Positions 25,054 through 34,617 of a DNA stretch of 64,000 nucleotides are shown here, in pieces; within the stretch, counting starts at the first letter, position 1, and each line of letters begins with the position of its first letter. Below the pieces are notes generated by a model. That model did no database searches. It had not been told where the DNA came from and saw nothing but the letters and a program-made list of their open reading frames with translations. The DNA comes from an uncultured Tenacibaculum sp. (lineage in GTDB: Bacteria > Bacteroidota > Bacteroidia > Flavobacteriales > Flavobacteriaceae), in the NCBI GenBank assembly GCA_947492185.1, contig CANLMR010000002.1:186001-250000 (forward strand), given 5' to 3'. Position numbers and translations under genes: made by a program.

Positions 25054-25800
25054 TTAAGTCAACATACCTCCATCAACAGATAACGTTTGTCCAGTAATAT
25101 AAGCACTCATATCAGATGCTAAAAAGACACAAGCATTTGCGATATCTTCTGGAGACCCTCCTCTTTTTAAAGGAATTTCATTTCTCCATCCTTCAACTAC
25201 TTTTTCATCTAATTTAGCTGTCATTTCTGTTTCGATAAAACCAGGAGCAACTACGTTACTACGAATATTTCTAGAACCTAACTCTAAAGCAACAGACTTT
25301 GAAAATCCTAAAATTCCTGCTTTAGATGCAGCATAATTTGCTTGACCAGCATTACCTTTTAACCCAACAACAGAGCTCATATTGATAATAGAACCTTTAC
25401 GTTGTTTCATCATTGGTCTAATTACAGCTTTAGTTAAATTAAAAACTGACTTTAAGTTTACTTGAATTACCTTATCAAAATCGTCTTCAGAAATACGCAT
25501 TAACAAGTTATCTTTTGTAATACCTGCGTTATTTACTAATACGTCGATTGTTCCAAATTCTTCTAAAACCGTTTTAGCTAATTCCTGAGCTGCATCAAAA
25601 TCAGCAGCATTTGATTGATATCCTTTAGCTTTTACACCTAACTCAATTAATTCGTTTTCTAAAGCTTTAGCTGCATCCACAGACGAACTGTAAGTAAAAG
25701 CAACATTAGCTCCTTGCTTTGCAAATTCTACTGCTATACCTCTACCGATTCCTCTAGTAGCACCAGTAATGATAGCTGTTTTGTTTTCTAAAAGTTTCAT
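25054..25800 (-). CDS. fabG: 3-oxoacyl-[acyl-carrier-protein] reductase
   Basis: A 248-residue short-chain dehydrogenase that reduces 3-oxoacyl-ACP with NADPH in fatty-acid elongation. The Rossmann motif TGATRGIGRGIA (13-24), NNAG (about 89-92), catalytic Ser in NMSSVVGLKGNAGQ and the YAASKAG motif (Tyr and Lys) are intact. The end ITGQTLSVDGGML is typical. It lies on the same strand as sucD, 83 bases downstream of it, but a terminator stands between them. Many SDR enzymes look alike; the length and motifs fit FabG best. Confidence 0.92.
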   Translation of the reverse strand: MKLLENKTAIITGATRGIGRGIAVEFAKQGANVAFTYSSSVDAAKALENELIELGVKAKGYQSNAADFDAAQELAKTVLEEFGTIDVLVNNAGITKDNLLMRISEDDFDKVIQVNLKSVFNLTKAVIRPMMKQRKGSIINMSSVVGLKGNAGQANYAASKAGILGFSKSVALELGSRNIRSNVVAPGFIETEMTAKLDEKVVEGWRNEIPLKRGGSPEDIANACVFLASDMSAYITGQTLSVDGGMLT

Positions 25801-25821
25801 TCTATTTAATTAGTTGTTTGT

Positions 25822-25857
25822 AAATATAAAAAGAATTCCCGCTAAAAAACGGGAATT
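25822..25857 (-). terminator. sucD terminator
   Basis: On the minus strand AATTCCCG (25857-25850) pairs with CGGGAATT (25841-25834) around CTAAAAAA's complement, followed by CTTTTTATATTT. It separates sucD from fabG. Confidence 0.85.
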
Positions 25858-25883
25858 TATATTATCTAAAAATTTTTAATGGC

Positions 25884-26759
25884 TTATCCTAAAACTTTAG
25901 CAACCATTTCCCCAATTTTAGCAGGAGATTCTACAACGTGAACTCCGTTTTCTGCTAAAATTTTCATCTTTGCTTGTGCAGTATCGTCAGCACCACCAAC
26001 AATAGCTCCAGCGTGCCCCATTGTTCTACCAGCAGGTGCAGTTTGTCCAGCGATGAAACCAACAACTGGCTTACGGTTACCATCAGCTTTAATCCAACGA
26101 GCAGCCTCTGCTTCTAACTGACCTCCAATTTCACCAATCATTACGATAGCTTCAGTTTCATCATCATTCATTAATAACTCTACAGCTTCTTTAGTAGTAG
26201 TTCCAATAATTGGATCTCCACCAATTCCAATTGCAGTAGTAACTCCGTATCCTTGCTTTACAACCTGATCAGCAGCCTCATAAGTTAATGTTCCTGATTT
26301 AGAAACAATACCAACTTTACCTTTCTTAAAGATAAATCCTGGCATAATTCCAACTTTAGCTTCATCTGGAGTAATAACTCCTGGACAGTTAGGTCCAACT
26401 AATGTACAATCTTCTTTAGCATCAATATAAGATTTCACTTTTACCATATCTGCAGTAGGAATTCCTTCTGTAATACAAATAATTACTTTAATTCCAGCTT
26501 CAGCAGATTCCATAATTGCATCAGCAGCAAATGCTGGTGGTACAAAAATAATAGATGTATCTGCTCCTGCTTTTTGAACTGCTTCATCAACAGTATTAAA
26601 TACAGGCTTACCTAAGTGTTCTTGTCCTCCTTTTCCTGGTGTAACACCACCAACAATGTTTGTACCATAATCAATCATCTGACCAGCATGGAAAGTACCT
26701 TCACTTCCTGTAAAACCTTGTACAATAATTTTTGAATCTTTATTTACTAAAACGCTCAT
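25884..26759 (-). CDS. sucD: Succinyl-CoA synthetase alpha subunit
   Basis: A 291-residue TCA-cycle protein that forms, with SucC, the enzyme interconverting succinyl-CoA and succinate with ATP or GTP. The CoA-binding start [16 protein letters not shown] (9-24), [21 protein letters not shown] and the phospho-His loop in [10 protein letters not shown] (His near 249) are present. Length is standard. SucC is not adjacent, as usual in Bacteroidota. Its own promoter box (TATTTTTG, minus strand, 26792-26785) lies just upstream. Confidence 0.96.
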   Translation of the reverse strand: MSVLVNKDSKIIVQGFTGSEGTFHAGQMIDYGTNIVGGVTPGKGGQEHLGKPVFNTVDEAVQKAGADTSIIFVPPAFAADAIMESAEAGIKVIICITEGIPTADMVKVKSYIDAKEDCTLVGPNCPGVITPDEAKVGIMPGFIFKKGKVGIVSKSGTLTYEAADQVVKQGYGVTTAIGIGGDPIIGTTTKEAVELLMNDDETEAIVMIGEIGGQLEAEAARWIKADGNRKPVVGFIAGQTAPAGRTMGHAGAIVGGADDTAQAKMKILAENGVHVVESPAKIGEMVAKVLG

Positions 26760-26784
26760 TGGTTTATTTTTAATTTAAGTGTAG

Positions 26785-26792
26785 CAAAAATA
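26785..26792 (-). promoter_or_regulatory. sucD promoter -7 box
   Basis: TATTTTTG on the minus strand matches TAnnTTTG; start expected near 26778, leader about 19 bases to the sucD ATG. Confidence 0.55.
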
Positions 26793-26826
26793 GTTTTTTA
26801 ATTGAGTATTACCAATTAATTTTTTG

Positions 26827-27747
26827 TTACTTTTTATCTTTATTTACTTCGTTTTTTAAATGTATTACTTCTCGCATTTTTTGACGATATTCTCTTTGAG
26901 GTGTTCCAAAATAGACACCTTTTTTTAGAGATTTCATAACTCCAGTTTGCGCCATTAATACCGTACCTTTTTCAATTTTAAGACCACTAACAACTCCTAC
27001 CTGTCCCCAAATAGTAACCTCGTCTTCAATAACTGTACAACCAGCTATACCACTTTGTGCAGCAATCAAACATTTTTTACCAATTATCGTATCGTGACCA
27101 ACGTGAACTTGATTATCTATTTTAGTTCCTTCTCCAATTGTAGTGTCTCCAGTAACTCCTCTATCAATAGTACAAGAAGCTCCTAAATCTACATTATTTT
27201 CAATAATTACCCTACCACCAGAAACCAATGGATCAAATCCTTCTGGTCTTTTCTTATAGTAAAAAGCATTACTTCCTAAAACTGTATTTGAATGAATTGT
27301 AACGTTATCTCCAATAACACAATGATTATTGATAGAAACATTCGCGTGAATAATACAATTCTTACCGATTATTACATGCTCTCCAATAAATACATTTGGC
27401 TGTATAACAGTATTCTCTCCTATTATTGAAGATTCAGATATGCTATCTTTTGAAGCAATAAATGGATTAAAATGTTTTGTTAGTTTATTAAAATCTCTGA
27501 ATGGATCATCTGAAATTAATAAGGTTTTACCTTCAGGACATTCTACTTCTTTATTAATTAAAACAGTTGTAGCATTTGATTTTAAAGCTTTATCATAGTA
27601 TTTAGGATGATCTACAAAAACAATCTCTCCCTTTTGAACAACATGAATTTCGTTTAAACCAGTAATTTCAAAATTAGGATTACCAACATAGTTTAAACTC
27701 AATAAATCTGCTATTCCTTGTAATGTTTGTGTTTGTTTAAATTTCAT
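26827..27747 (-). CDS. LpxD-like UDP-3-O-acylglucosamine N-acyltransferase paralogue
   Basis: A 306-residue left-handed parallel beta-helix acyltransferase. The N-terminal domain (about 1-105) has the LpxD-type [13 protein letters not shown] and [17 protein letters not shown] pattern. The hexapeptide-repeat helix (about 110-270) contains [17 protein letters not shown], and the [19 protein letters not shown] and [11 protein letters not shown] segments hold the catalytic-type His. A canonical lpxD (30541-31581) is in the same cluster, so this is a second, more distant copy whose acyl or sugar substrate may differ. A strong terminator ends four bases before its start codon. Confidence 0.8.
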   Translation of the reverse strand: MKFKQTQTLQGIADLLSLNYVGNPNFEITGLNEIHVVQKGEIVFVDHPKYYDKALKSNATTVLINKEVECPEGKTLLISDDPFRDFNKLTKHFNPFIASKDSISESSIIGENTVIQPNVFIGEHVIIGKNCIIHANVSINNHCVIGDNVTIHSNTVLGSNAFYYKKRPEGFDPLVSGGRVIIENNVDLGASCTIDRGVTGDTTIGEGTKIDNQVHVGHDTIIGKKCLIAAQSGIAGCTVIEDEVTIWGQVGVVSGLKIEKGTVLMAQTGVMKSLKKGVYFGTPQREYRQKMREVIHLKNEVNKDKK

Positions 27748-27749
27748 GA

Positions 27750-27776
27750 CAAAAAAAATCCCGCACCAGCGGGATT
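27750..27776 (-). terminator. Terminator or attenuator between efp and the LpxD-like gene
   Basis: On the minus strand AATCCCGC (27776-27769) pairs perfectly with GCGGGATT (27764-27757) around TGGT, followed by eight T that end four bases before the ATG at 27747. No promoter box was seen between it and the start codon. Confidence 0.85.
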
Positions 27777-27792
27777 GACTATTTAAAAAAAG

Positions 27793-28359
27793 TTATGATT
27801 TAATTCTTTCTGAATAAGATCCTTTTTCTGTATCAATTTTTATTTTATCTCCTTCATTTATAAATAAAGGAACATTAACTCTAGCTCCAGTTTCCATCGT
27901 AGCTGGTTTTGTAGCATTTGTTGCCGTATTTCCTTTTACACCTGGTTCTGTATGCGTTACTTCTAAAATAACATGAGAAGGCATTTCTACAGATAAAGGT
28001 AATCCATCTTCCGTATTAATTAAGATAGTAACAACTTCACCTTCTTTCATAAATTCAGATCCGTCAACAACTTTTCTTTCTAAAGTAATTTGATTATAAT
28101 CGTCTGTGTTCATAAAGTGTAAATCATCTGCTTCTGCATATAAATACTGAAATTTATGAGTTTCTACACGTACATCTTCTATTTTATGACCCGCAGAGAA
28201 CGTATTATCAATTACTTTACCTGTTGTTACACTTTTTAATTTAGTTCTTACAAAAGCAGGCCCTTTTCCTGGCTTTACGTGTAAAAATTCTATAACTTTA
28301 AAAATATCACTATTGTACTTAATACATAGTCCTTTCTTAATATCTGAAGTTGATGCCAT
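27793..28359 (-). CDS. efp: Elongation factor P
   Basis: A 188-residue three-domain factor that enters the ribosomal E site and promotes peptide bonds at polyproline stretches. Start MASTSDIKKGLCIKYNSDIFKVIEFLHVKPGKGPAFVRTK shows the KOW-like domain with the modifiable position at Lys32 (KPGKGP). The C-terminal signature VTHTEPGVKGNTATNATKPA and IKIDTEKGSYSERIKS are intact. It lies 10 bases downstream of lpxA and is probably co-transcribed with the lipid A genes, a common order in Flavobacteriia. The modification of Lys32 cannot be told from here. Confidence 0.97.
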   Translation of the reverse strand: MASTSDIKKGLCIKYNSDIFKVIEFLHVKPGKGPAFVRTKLKSVTTGKVIDNTFSAGHKIEDVRVETHKFQYLYAEADDLHFMNTDDYNQITLERKVVDGSEFMKEGEVVTILINTEDGLPLSVEMPSHVILEVTHTEPGVKGNTATNATKPATMETGARVNVPLFINEGDKIKIDTEKGSYSERIKS

Positions 28360-28369
28360 TTTTTATTAA

Positions 28370-29155
28370 TTAATTTGTATTGTAATATCCTTTCATTATT
28401 CCTCTATGAGAATCCTTTATAAATTGCATAATTTCATCTCTTTCTGAGGTCGCTTCCATTTCAGCTTCAATAATTTCAATTGCTTGAGAATTATTATAAT
28501 TTTTTTGAAACAGAATTCTGTAAATATCTTGAATCTCTCTAATTTTTTCTGTTGAGAAACCTCTTCTTCTTAATCCTATAGAATTTATTCCTACATAAGA
28601 CAAAGGTTCTCTAGCTGCCTTTACAAAAGGAGGAACATCTTTTCTTACTAGCGAACCACCAGTTACAAAAGCATGATTTCCTACAGAAGCAAATTGATGT
28701 ACAGCTACCATTCCTGCTAAAACTACATTATTTCCAATAGTTACATGACCTGCTAAAGTAGAATTATTAGAAAAAATACAACTATTACCAACAATACAAT
28801 CATGAGCAATATGGCAATAAGCCATAATTAAGCAATTATCACCAATAACAGTTTTATGTCTATCTGAAGTACCGCGGTTGATGGTAACACATTCTCTAAT
28901 GGTAACATTGTTTCCAATTTCTACAATGGTTTCTTCATCATTAAATTTCAAATCTTGAGGAATAGCAGAAATTACCGCTCCAGGAAAAATTCTACAATTT
29001 TCTCCAATTCTAGCGCCTTCCATTATGGTAACATTAGAACCAATCCATGTACCTGAACCTATTTCTACGTTTGCATGAATTGTTGAAAAAGGTTCAATTA
29101 CTACATTTCTAGCAATTTTAGCCTGTGGATGTACATAAGCTAGAGGTTGATTCAT
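28370..29155 (-). CDS. lpxA: UDP-N-acetylglucosamine acyltransferase
   Basis: A 261-residue cytoplasmic enzyme for the first step of lipid A synthesis, transferring a 3-hydroxyacyl chain from ACP to UDP-GlcNAc. The hexapeptide beta-helix covers about 10-190; the catalytic His lies in LIMAYCHIAHDC, and VHQFASVGNHAFVTGGS and FVKAAREPLSYVGINSIGLRRRGF are conserved. The C-terminal helices (about 195-261) are complete. Its start codon lies one base past the end of lpxC-fabZ, so translational coupling is likely. Confidence 0.96.
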   Translation of the reverse strand: MNQPLAYVHPQAKIARNVVIEPFSTIHANVEIGSGTWIGSNVTIMEGARIGENCRIFPGAVISAIPQDLKFNDEETIVEIGNNVTIRECVTINRGTSDRHKTVIGDNCLIMAYCHIAHDCIVGNSCIFSNNSTLAGHVTIGNNVVLAGMVAVHQFASVGNHAFVTGGSLVRKDVPPFVKAAREPLSYVGINSIGLRRRGFSTEKIREIQDIYRILFQKNYNNSQAIEIIEAEMEATSERDEIMQFIKDSHRGIMKGYYNTN

Positions 29156-29156
29156 A

Positions 29157-30548
29157 CTATTTTACTTTACTTATTTGAGCCATTAATTCTGCTTCAGCAA
29201 CTAGTCTTCCATTTGCATAAGCATAGGCTTGCATATGAGCAATACCTCTACGAATTGGCGTAATTAATTCACTTTTAAATATTAACGTATCTCCTGGTAA
29301 AACCTTTTGTTTAAATTTTACCTTATCTATTTTCATGAAATATGTTAAGTAATTTTCTGGGTCTGGCACAGATTTTAACACCAAAACTCCACCTGCTTGT
29401 GCCATAGCTTCAATTTGAAGAACTCCTGGCATAACAGGTGCTCCTGGAAAATGTCCTACGAAGAAATCTTCATTCATAGTTACATTCTTCATTCCCACTA
29501 CATGTCTATCAGAAAGTTCTAAAATTCTATCCACTAATAAAAAAGGTGGTCTATGTGGAAGCACATCCATAATTTGGTGGATGTCCATTAATGGTGGCTG
29601 ATTTAAATCATAAGTAGGAACATTATTTCTTTTTTCTTTCTTAATGATTTTTGCTAATTTTTTAGCAAAAGTTGTATTTACTAAATGTCCTGGTTTATTA
29701 GCAATTACCTTTCCTCTAATTCTAGTACCTACTAGAGCTAAATCTCCAACTACATCTAATAATTTATGCCTTGCAGCTTCATTAGCCCAATGCAATTCTA
29801 AATTATCTAAAATTCCGTTAGGTTTTATCTTAATATCATCTTTATTAAATGCTTTTTTAAGCTTTTCAGTAGTACCTTCAGATAATTCTTTATCTACATA
29901 TACAATAGCATTATTTAAATCTCCTCCTTTAATTAAATTGTGTTCAAGTAACATCTCAATTTCGTGAAGGAAACTAAATGTTCTAGCTGAAGAAATTTCT
30001 ACTTTAAAATCAGAAATTTTATCTAATGTCGCATTTTGAGTACCTAATACTTTTGTTCCAAAATCTACCATTGCAGTTACCTGATATTCTTCAGAAGGCA
30101 TTAATATAATTTCACTACCCGTAGTTTCGTCTTTATAAGAAATTATTTCTTTAACTACATATTCTTCAATATCTACTTCTTGTGTTTCAATACCAGCTTT
30201 TTCTAATGCTTCTATAAAAAACTTAGAAGATCCATCCATTATAGGAGGTTCAGAAGCATTGATTTCAATCAATAAGTTATCTATATCCAAACCAACAGCA
30301 GCAGCTAATACATGTTCTGAAGTATTAATTTGCACTCCATTTTTTTCCATATTAGTTCCTCGCTGGGTATCAGTTACATATTCTGCCTTTGCTTCAATAA
30401 TTGGCTGTCCTTCTAAATCTACTCGTTTGAATGCAAAACCATGATTTGGAGGCGCTGGTTTAAATGTCATTACAACTTCGTTACCAGTATGCAATCCTAC
30501 ACCTGATAATGTAATTTCATTTTTAATAGTGTTTTGTTTCTTACTCAT
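29157..30548 (-). CDS. lpxC-fabZ: Bifunctional LpxC deacetylase / FabZ dehydratase
   Basis: A 463-residue fusion characteristic of Bacteroidota. Residues 1 to about 310 are LpxC, the zinc deacetylase committing UDP-acyl-GlcNAc to lipid A. Zinc ligands are visible as His in [10 protein letters not shown] and in [21 protein letters not shown]. Residues from about 320 are FabZ, the 3-hydroxyacyl-ACP dehydratase, with [40 protein letters not shown] carrying the catalytic His and Glu. The fusion ties the acyl-chain branch point (FabZ) to the sugar deacetylase (LpxC). Its first 8 bases overlap the end of lpxD. Confidence 0.96.
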   Translation of the reverse strand: MSKKQNTIKNEITLSGVGLHTGNEVVMTFKPAPPNHGFAFKRVDLEGQPIIEAKAEYVTDTQRGTNMEKNGVQINTSEHVLAAAVGLDIDNLLIEINASEPPIMDGSSKFFIEALEKAGIETQEVDIEEYVVKEIISYKDETTGSEIILMPSEEYQVTAMVDFGTKVLGTQNATLDKISDFKVEISSARTFSFLHEIEMLLEHNLIKGGDLNNAIVYVDKELSEGTTEKLKKAFNKDDIKIKPNGILDNLELHWANEAARHKLLDVVGDLALVGTRIRGKVIANKPGHLVNTTFAKKLAKIIKKEKRNNVPTYDLNQPPLMDIHQIMDVLPHRPPFLLVDRILELSDRHVVGMKNVTMNEDFFVGHFPGAPVMPGVLQIEAMAQAGGVLVLKSVPDPENYLTYFMKIDKVKFKQKVLPGDTLIFKSELITPIRRGIAHMQAYAYANGRLVAEAELMAQISKVK

Positions 30549-31581
30549 TTCGGTTTTTAAGAGAATTAAATTCCTTCTCTATTTTATTTAGTGTTGTTAT
30601 TGTTTTTGGTAAATTTCTAAAATGAACATATGATTTATTAAAATCAGAATATCCAAATGCTGGAGAACCTTGAACTACATCTCCATCTTTTAAATTTTTT
30701 CCAATTCCTGACTGAGCTTGAATTTTCACATTATTTCCAATAGAAATATGTCCAACAATTCCTACTTGACCACCAATCATACAATTCTCACCAACCTTAG
30801 TTGATCCTGCTATCCCTGTTTGAGAAGCAATTACAGTATTCTTACCAACTTCAACATTATGAGCTATTTGAATTTGATTATCCAATTTAACACCTCTTCT
30901 TATGATAGTAGAACCTAATGTGGCTCTATCTATTGTAGAGTTAGAGCCAATGTCTACATTGTCTTCTATAATTACATTCCCTGTTTGAGGAACAGCTTTA
31001 TATTCTCCATTTTCATCAGGCGCAAATCCAAAACCATCTGAACCTATAATACTTCCTGAATGAATTTTACAATTATTCCCAATTGCGGTTTCAGAATATA
31101 TTTTTACACCAGCAAAAATCACACAATTATCCCCAATCGTAACATTATCTCCAATATAAGTGTTAGGATATATTTTTACATTTTCACCTATGATAACATT
31201 TTCACCAATGTATGAAAACGCACCAATATATTCATTAGTTCCAATTGTTGCAGATTTAGAAATATAAATAGGTTCTTCTCTACCTAACTTATTTTTTTTA
31301 ACCTGATTATAATATTCTAAAAGTGTTGAAAAAGATTTATATGCATCTTCTACTTTTATCAATGTAGTTTCAATTTCCTTTTCAGGTGTAAAACTCTTAT
31401 TTACTATGGTTACAGAAGCCTTAGTAGAATATATATATGAATTATACTTAGGATTAGCCAAAAAGGTTAACGAGCCCTTTTCGCCTTCTTCTATTTTAGA
31501 TAATTTAGATACTACCTCTTCATGGTTACCTACTACTTCACCTTGTAAGATCTCTGCTATCTGCTTTGCTGTGAATTTCAT
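30541..31581 (-). CDS. lpxD: UDP-3-O-(3-hydroxyacyl)glucosamine N-acyltransferase
   Basis: 346 residues from the ATG at 31581 ([12 protein letters not shown]); a TTG three codons upstream would fall inside the -7 box and is rejected. The N-terminal uridine-binding domain (about 1-95) has the [14 protein letters not shown] pattern. The beta-helix (100-320) has [16 protein letters not shown] and [14 protein letters not shown] with the catalytic His. It adds the N-linked acyl chain in the third lipid A step and is the first gene of the lpxD, lpxC-fabZ, lpxA, efp transcript. The promoter box is only six bases from the ATG, so the mRNA may have almost no leader. Confidence 0.96.
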   Translation of the reverse strand: MKFTAKQIAEILQGEVVGNHEEVVSKLSKIEEGEKGSLTFLANPKYNSYIYSTKASVTIVNKSFTPEKEIETTLIKVEDAYKSFSTLLEYYNQVKKNKLGREEPIYISKSATIGTNEYIGAFSYIGENVIIGENVKIYPNTYIGDNVTIGDNCVIFAGVKIYSETAIGNNCKIHSGSIIGSDGFGFAPDENGEYKAVPQTGNVIIEDNVDIGSNSTIDRATLGSTIIRRGVKLDNQIQIAHNVEVGKNTVIASQTGIAGSTKVGENCMIGGQVGIVGHISIGNNVKIQAQSGIGKNLKDGDVVQGSPAFGYSDFNKSYVHFRNLPKTITTLNKIEKEFNSLKNRNE

Positions 31582-31587
31582 TACTTG

Positions 31588-31595
31588 CAAAAGTA
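31588..31595 (-). promoter_or_regulatory. Lipid A operon promoter -7 box
   Basis: TACTTTTG on the minus strand matches TAnnTTTG and ends six bases before the lpxD ATG, so transcription would start at or within about two bases of the start codon. Confidence 0.55.
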
Positions 31596-31636
31596 ATTAT
31601 TTTTTTTGTTTAAGGTTATAATTGTATTAACTCCAA

Positions 31637-32866
31637 CTAAAATTTCTTTGGATAACAGCAATAATATTTTATAACTGGTTTAGACAAGCTCTTTAAATTA
31701 AGATGATCTGATGCTTTTACAATATCTTTCACCTTACCTCTTTTACTAAGGATTTTTATTGGTTTTTCAATATTGTAAGCTTGATTAGAAGCCGTATCTA
31801 TAAAAATAAAATAATCTATATGCTCTTCTGGTATATTAAAGGTTTCTTTAAGTTTAGCTTTTAGTTTGTTTATCTTTTTCTCAGAAAAAGGTTTGTCTTG
31901 TATTTCTATTCCAAATAATTTTCTTTCAATTATCATTTTAGATAGTTTAGAAAGAACAATATCTTCATGGAAACACCATTGTTTTATGGAAGAAAAAACA
32001 TCATAATCATCTAGTCTTGAAAACACTTCCAAAGCTTCGCTACTAAAGTTTTTATCAGTAATCGTATTATACAAGAAGTATCTCAAAGATTCTGTTGCAG
32101 CCAGCTCCTTGCCTTTCTTAGCTAGCTCTTTAGCTCTTTGAAGTACTTTTACCAATAAAGTTTCAGCAGATAATGATGTTTTATGCAAATATACTTGCCA
32201 ATACATTAACCGTCTGGCTATCAAAAACTTTTCTACAGAATAAATTCCTTTCTGTTCAATTACCAGTTCATCATTTTTTACATTCATCATGGCAATTAAT
32301 CGATCAGAAGAAATATTTCCTTCAGTAACTCCTGTATAAAAACTATCTCTTTTTAAATAATCTAATCGGTCAACATCAAGTTGACTGGATATTAATTGAT
32401 TGAAAAATTTTCTTTCATATTTCCCTTCAAAAATCTGTATTGCTAAACTTAATTGTCCTTCAAACTCTTCATTTAATTTTTTCATGAACATTAAAGAGAT
32501 TTCTTCATGAGTAATCCCATTAACAATACTATATTCTAATGCATGTGAAAAAGCACCATGACCTATATCGTGTAATAATATAGCAATACTAAGAGCTGTA
32601 GCTTCTTCTTCTGAAATAGCAACATTTTTTGTTCTAAGTATATGTATTGCTTTTTGCATCAAATGCATACAACCAATGGCATGATGAAACCTAGTGTGGT
32701 TTGCTCCAGGATATACCAAATTAGTTAAACCCATTTGAGTAACTCTTCTTAACCTTTGAAAATAACGATGCTCAATGATATCAAAAATTAAAGAATTCGG
32801 TATCGAAACTAATCCATAAATTGGATCATTAAGAATTTTAAGTTTATTAGTTTTTGAAGTCGCCAA
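31637..32866 (-). CDS. HD-domain phosphohydrolase (dNTPase-like)
   Basis: A 409-residue HD-superfamily protein. Metal-binding motifs are H...HD...D: RFHHAIGCMHLM, ILLHDIGHGAFSH (HD near 99-100) and a later Asp in SQLDVDRLDYLKRDSFYTG. This pattern is that of SAMHD1/dGTPase-related HD hydrolases, so the likely role is hydrolysis of deoxynucleotides or another phosphorylated nucleotide. The substrate is not proven. The first codon is TTG; no ATG fits before the conserved LKILNDPIYG. A TACTTTTG promoter box 29 bases upstream supports this start. It is divergent from porX. Confidence 0.85.
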   Translation of the reverse strand: MATSKTNKLKILNDPIYGLVSIPNSLIFDIIEHRYFQRLRRVTQMGLTNLVYPGANHTRFHHAIGCMHLMQKAIHILRTKNVAISEEEATALSIAILLHDIGHGAFSHALEYSIVNGITHEEISLMFMKKLNEEFEGQLSLAIQIFEGKYERKFFNQLISSQLDVDRLDYLKRDSFYTGVTEGNISSDRLIAMMNVKNDELVIEQKGIYSVEKFLIARRLMYWQVYLHKTSLSAETLLVKVLQRAKELAKKGKELAATESLRYFLYNTITDKNFSSEALEVFSRLDDYDVFSSIKQWCFHEDIVLSKLSKMIIERKLFGIEIQDKPFSEKKINKLKAKLKETFNIPEEHIDYFIFIDTASNQAYNIEKPIKILSKRGKVKDIVKASDHLNLKSLSKPVIKYYCCYPKKF

Positions 32867-32894
32867 TAATATTTATTTATAATATTTACTAAAG

Positions 32895-32902
32895 CAAAAG
32901 TA
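32895..32902 (-). promoter_or_regulatory. HD-protein promoter -7 box
   Basis: TACTTTTG on the minus strand, about 22 bases of leader to the TTG start at 32866. Confidence 0.5.
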
Positions 32903-33002
32903 ATTAAATAAAAACCTTTTTCTGTTTTACACAACTTATTTTAGAGTAAATAAAAAATTAATATCAACTTTAATAATTTCTTTAGAAATTATAAAGTATA
33001 TT

Positions 33003-33038
33003 TTCGTTCATTTACACTAAACGAACTTTTTATTCGTT
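33003..33038 (+). promoter_or_regulatory. TTCGTT/AACGAA repeats upstream of porX
   Basis: TTCGTT at 33003-33008, its inverse AACGAA at 33020-33025 and TTCGTT again at 33033-33038 lie 22-57 bases before the porX ATG. The first two could form a stem of six base pairs or a dyad operator. No standard TAnnTTTG box is obvious here. Confidence 0.35.
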
Positions 33039-33059
33039 GATTTTTTGTAACAGAATCTT

Positions 33060-34607
33060 ATGAGAAAAATAGACATCCTTTGGGTCGATGATGAAATCGA
33101 TTTATTAAAACCACATATACTTTTTTTAGAACAGAAAAACTACAATATAGAAACTTGCACCAATGGAGCTGACGCTGTTGATTTGGTTAATGATGAAAGT
33201 TTTGATATTGTTTTTTTAGATGAAAATATGCCAGGTATTTCTGGACTTGAAACATTGAATCAAATTAAGCAGAAGCAACCCAACCTTCCAGTTGTAATGA
33301 TTACTAAAAGTGAAGAAGAGTTTATAATGGAAGAAGCCATTGGTTCAAAAATTGCTGATTATTTGATAAAACCTGTTAATCCTAATCAGATTTTATTGAG
33401 TTTAAAGAAAAATCTAGATCATTCAAGGCTTGTTTCCGAAAAAACAACTCATAATTATCAACAAGAATTTAGAAAAATAGCTATGGATTTATCTATGGTT
33501 AATAGCTATAAAGAATGGGTAGATTTATACAAAAGACTTGTTCATTGGGAATTAGAACTAGAAGACATTAATGATTCAGGAATGCTTGAAATTCTTGAAA
33601 GTCAAAAGTCTGAAGCAAACTCTCAATTTTTCAAGTTTATAAAAAAGAATTATCAAGATTGGTTAACTGGTGATGATAAGCCTACTATGTCTCATACTCT
33701 ATTTAAAGATTATGTTGCTCCAAACATAGATAAAGAGAATGGTACTTTATGGGTAGTTATTGATAATTTAAGATATGATCAGTTTAGAGTATTAGAACCT
33801 TATATTAACGAATTTTATAAAAAGGAAAATGAGTATTCTTTTTATAGTATTCTTCCAACCGCTACTCAATATGCAAGAAATGCTATCTTTTCTGGTTTAA
33901 TGCCTTCAGAAATGGAGAAGCGTTTTCCTAATTATTGGAAAAACGATATAGATGAAGGAGGTAAAAACTTATTTGAAGCTGAGTTCTTATCAGAGCAAAT
34001 AAAACGTCTTAATCTTAACTTAAAGCACGAATACTATAAGATTACCTCTTTAAAAAATGGTAAAGAATTAGAAGAAAATTATAATAGCACAAAACAAAAT
34101 GACTTAACTGTATTAGTGTATAATTTTGTGGATATGCTATCGCATGCCAAAACTGAAATGGAGGTTATTAAAGAGTTGGTAGGTGACGATAAAGCTTATC
34201 GATCTTTAACTGTAAGCTGGTTTAAAAATTCTCCACTACTGTCTATCATTCAAAAGGCAAAGGCATTAGGTCAAAAGTTAATTATTACAACGGATCATGG
34301 TACTATTAACTGTAGCAATCCAACAAAAGTTATTGGAGATAAAAATATTAGTGCTAATTTAAGATACAAAACAGGACGAAGCTTATCTTATGAAGATAAA
34401 GATGTTTATGCTGTTAAAAATCCAAAAGATATTTTTTTACCTAGTGTAACAATTAATAGTCCGTTTATTTTTGCTAAAGAAGATTTATTCTTTGCTTACC
34501 CAAATAATTACAACCATTTTGTTAAATATTATAAAAACACTTATCAGCATGGAGGTATTTCTTTAGAAGAAATTATTATACCTTGCGCCGTATACAATAC
34601 AAAATAA
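33060..34607 (+). CDS. porX: T9SS response regulator PorX (receiver plus PglZ domain)
   Basis: A 515-residue two-part regulator. The CheY-like receiver domain (1-120) has the acidic pocket D10/D11, phospho-acceptor D54 (VFLDENMPG), T82 and K104. The PglZ/alkaline-phosphatase-like domain (about 215-510) has VVIDNLRYDQFR (metal Asp), the PTATQYARNA segment with the nucleophilic-type Thr near 269, and TTDHGT and YQHGGISLEE metal-ligand motifs. Known PorX proteins act with the kinase PorY to control T9SS gene expression and have zinc-dependent phosphodiesterase activity. T9SS cargo genes occur elsewhere in the window. tsaE starts 10 bases after it and is likely co-transcribed. Confidence 0.95.
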   Translation: MRKIDILWVDDEIDLLKPHILFLEQKNYNIETCTNGADAVDLVNDESFDIVFLDENMPGISGLETLNQIKQKQPNLPVVMITKSEEEFIMEEAIGSKIADYLIKPVNPNQILLSLKKNLDHSRLVSEKTTHNYQQEFRKIAMDLSMVNSYKEWVDLYKRLVHWELELEDINDSGMLEILESQKSEANSQFFKFIKKNYQDWLTGDDKPTMSHTLFKDYVAPNIDKENGTLWVVIDNLRYDQFRVLEPYINEFYKKENEYSFYSILPTATQYARNAIFSGLMPSEMEKRFPNYWKNDIDEGGKNLFEAEFLSEQIKRLNLNLKHEYYKITSLKNGKELEENYNSTKQNDLTVLVYNFVDMLSHAKTEMEVIKELVGDDKAYRSLTVSWFKNSPLLSIIQKAKALGQKLIITTDHGTINCSNPTKVIGDKNISANLRYKTGRSLSYEDKDVYAVKNPKDIFLPSVTINSPFIFAKEDLFFAYPNNYNHFVKYYKNTYQHGGISLEEIIIPCAVYNTK

Positions 34608-34617
34608 GAGTGTTTTT

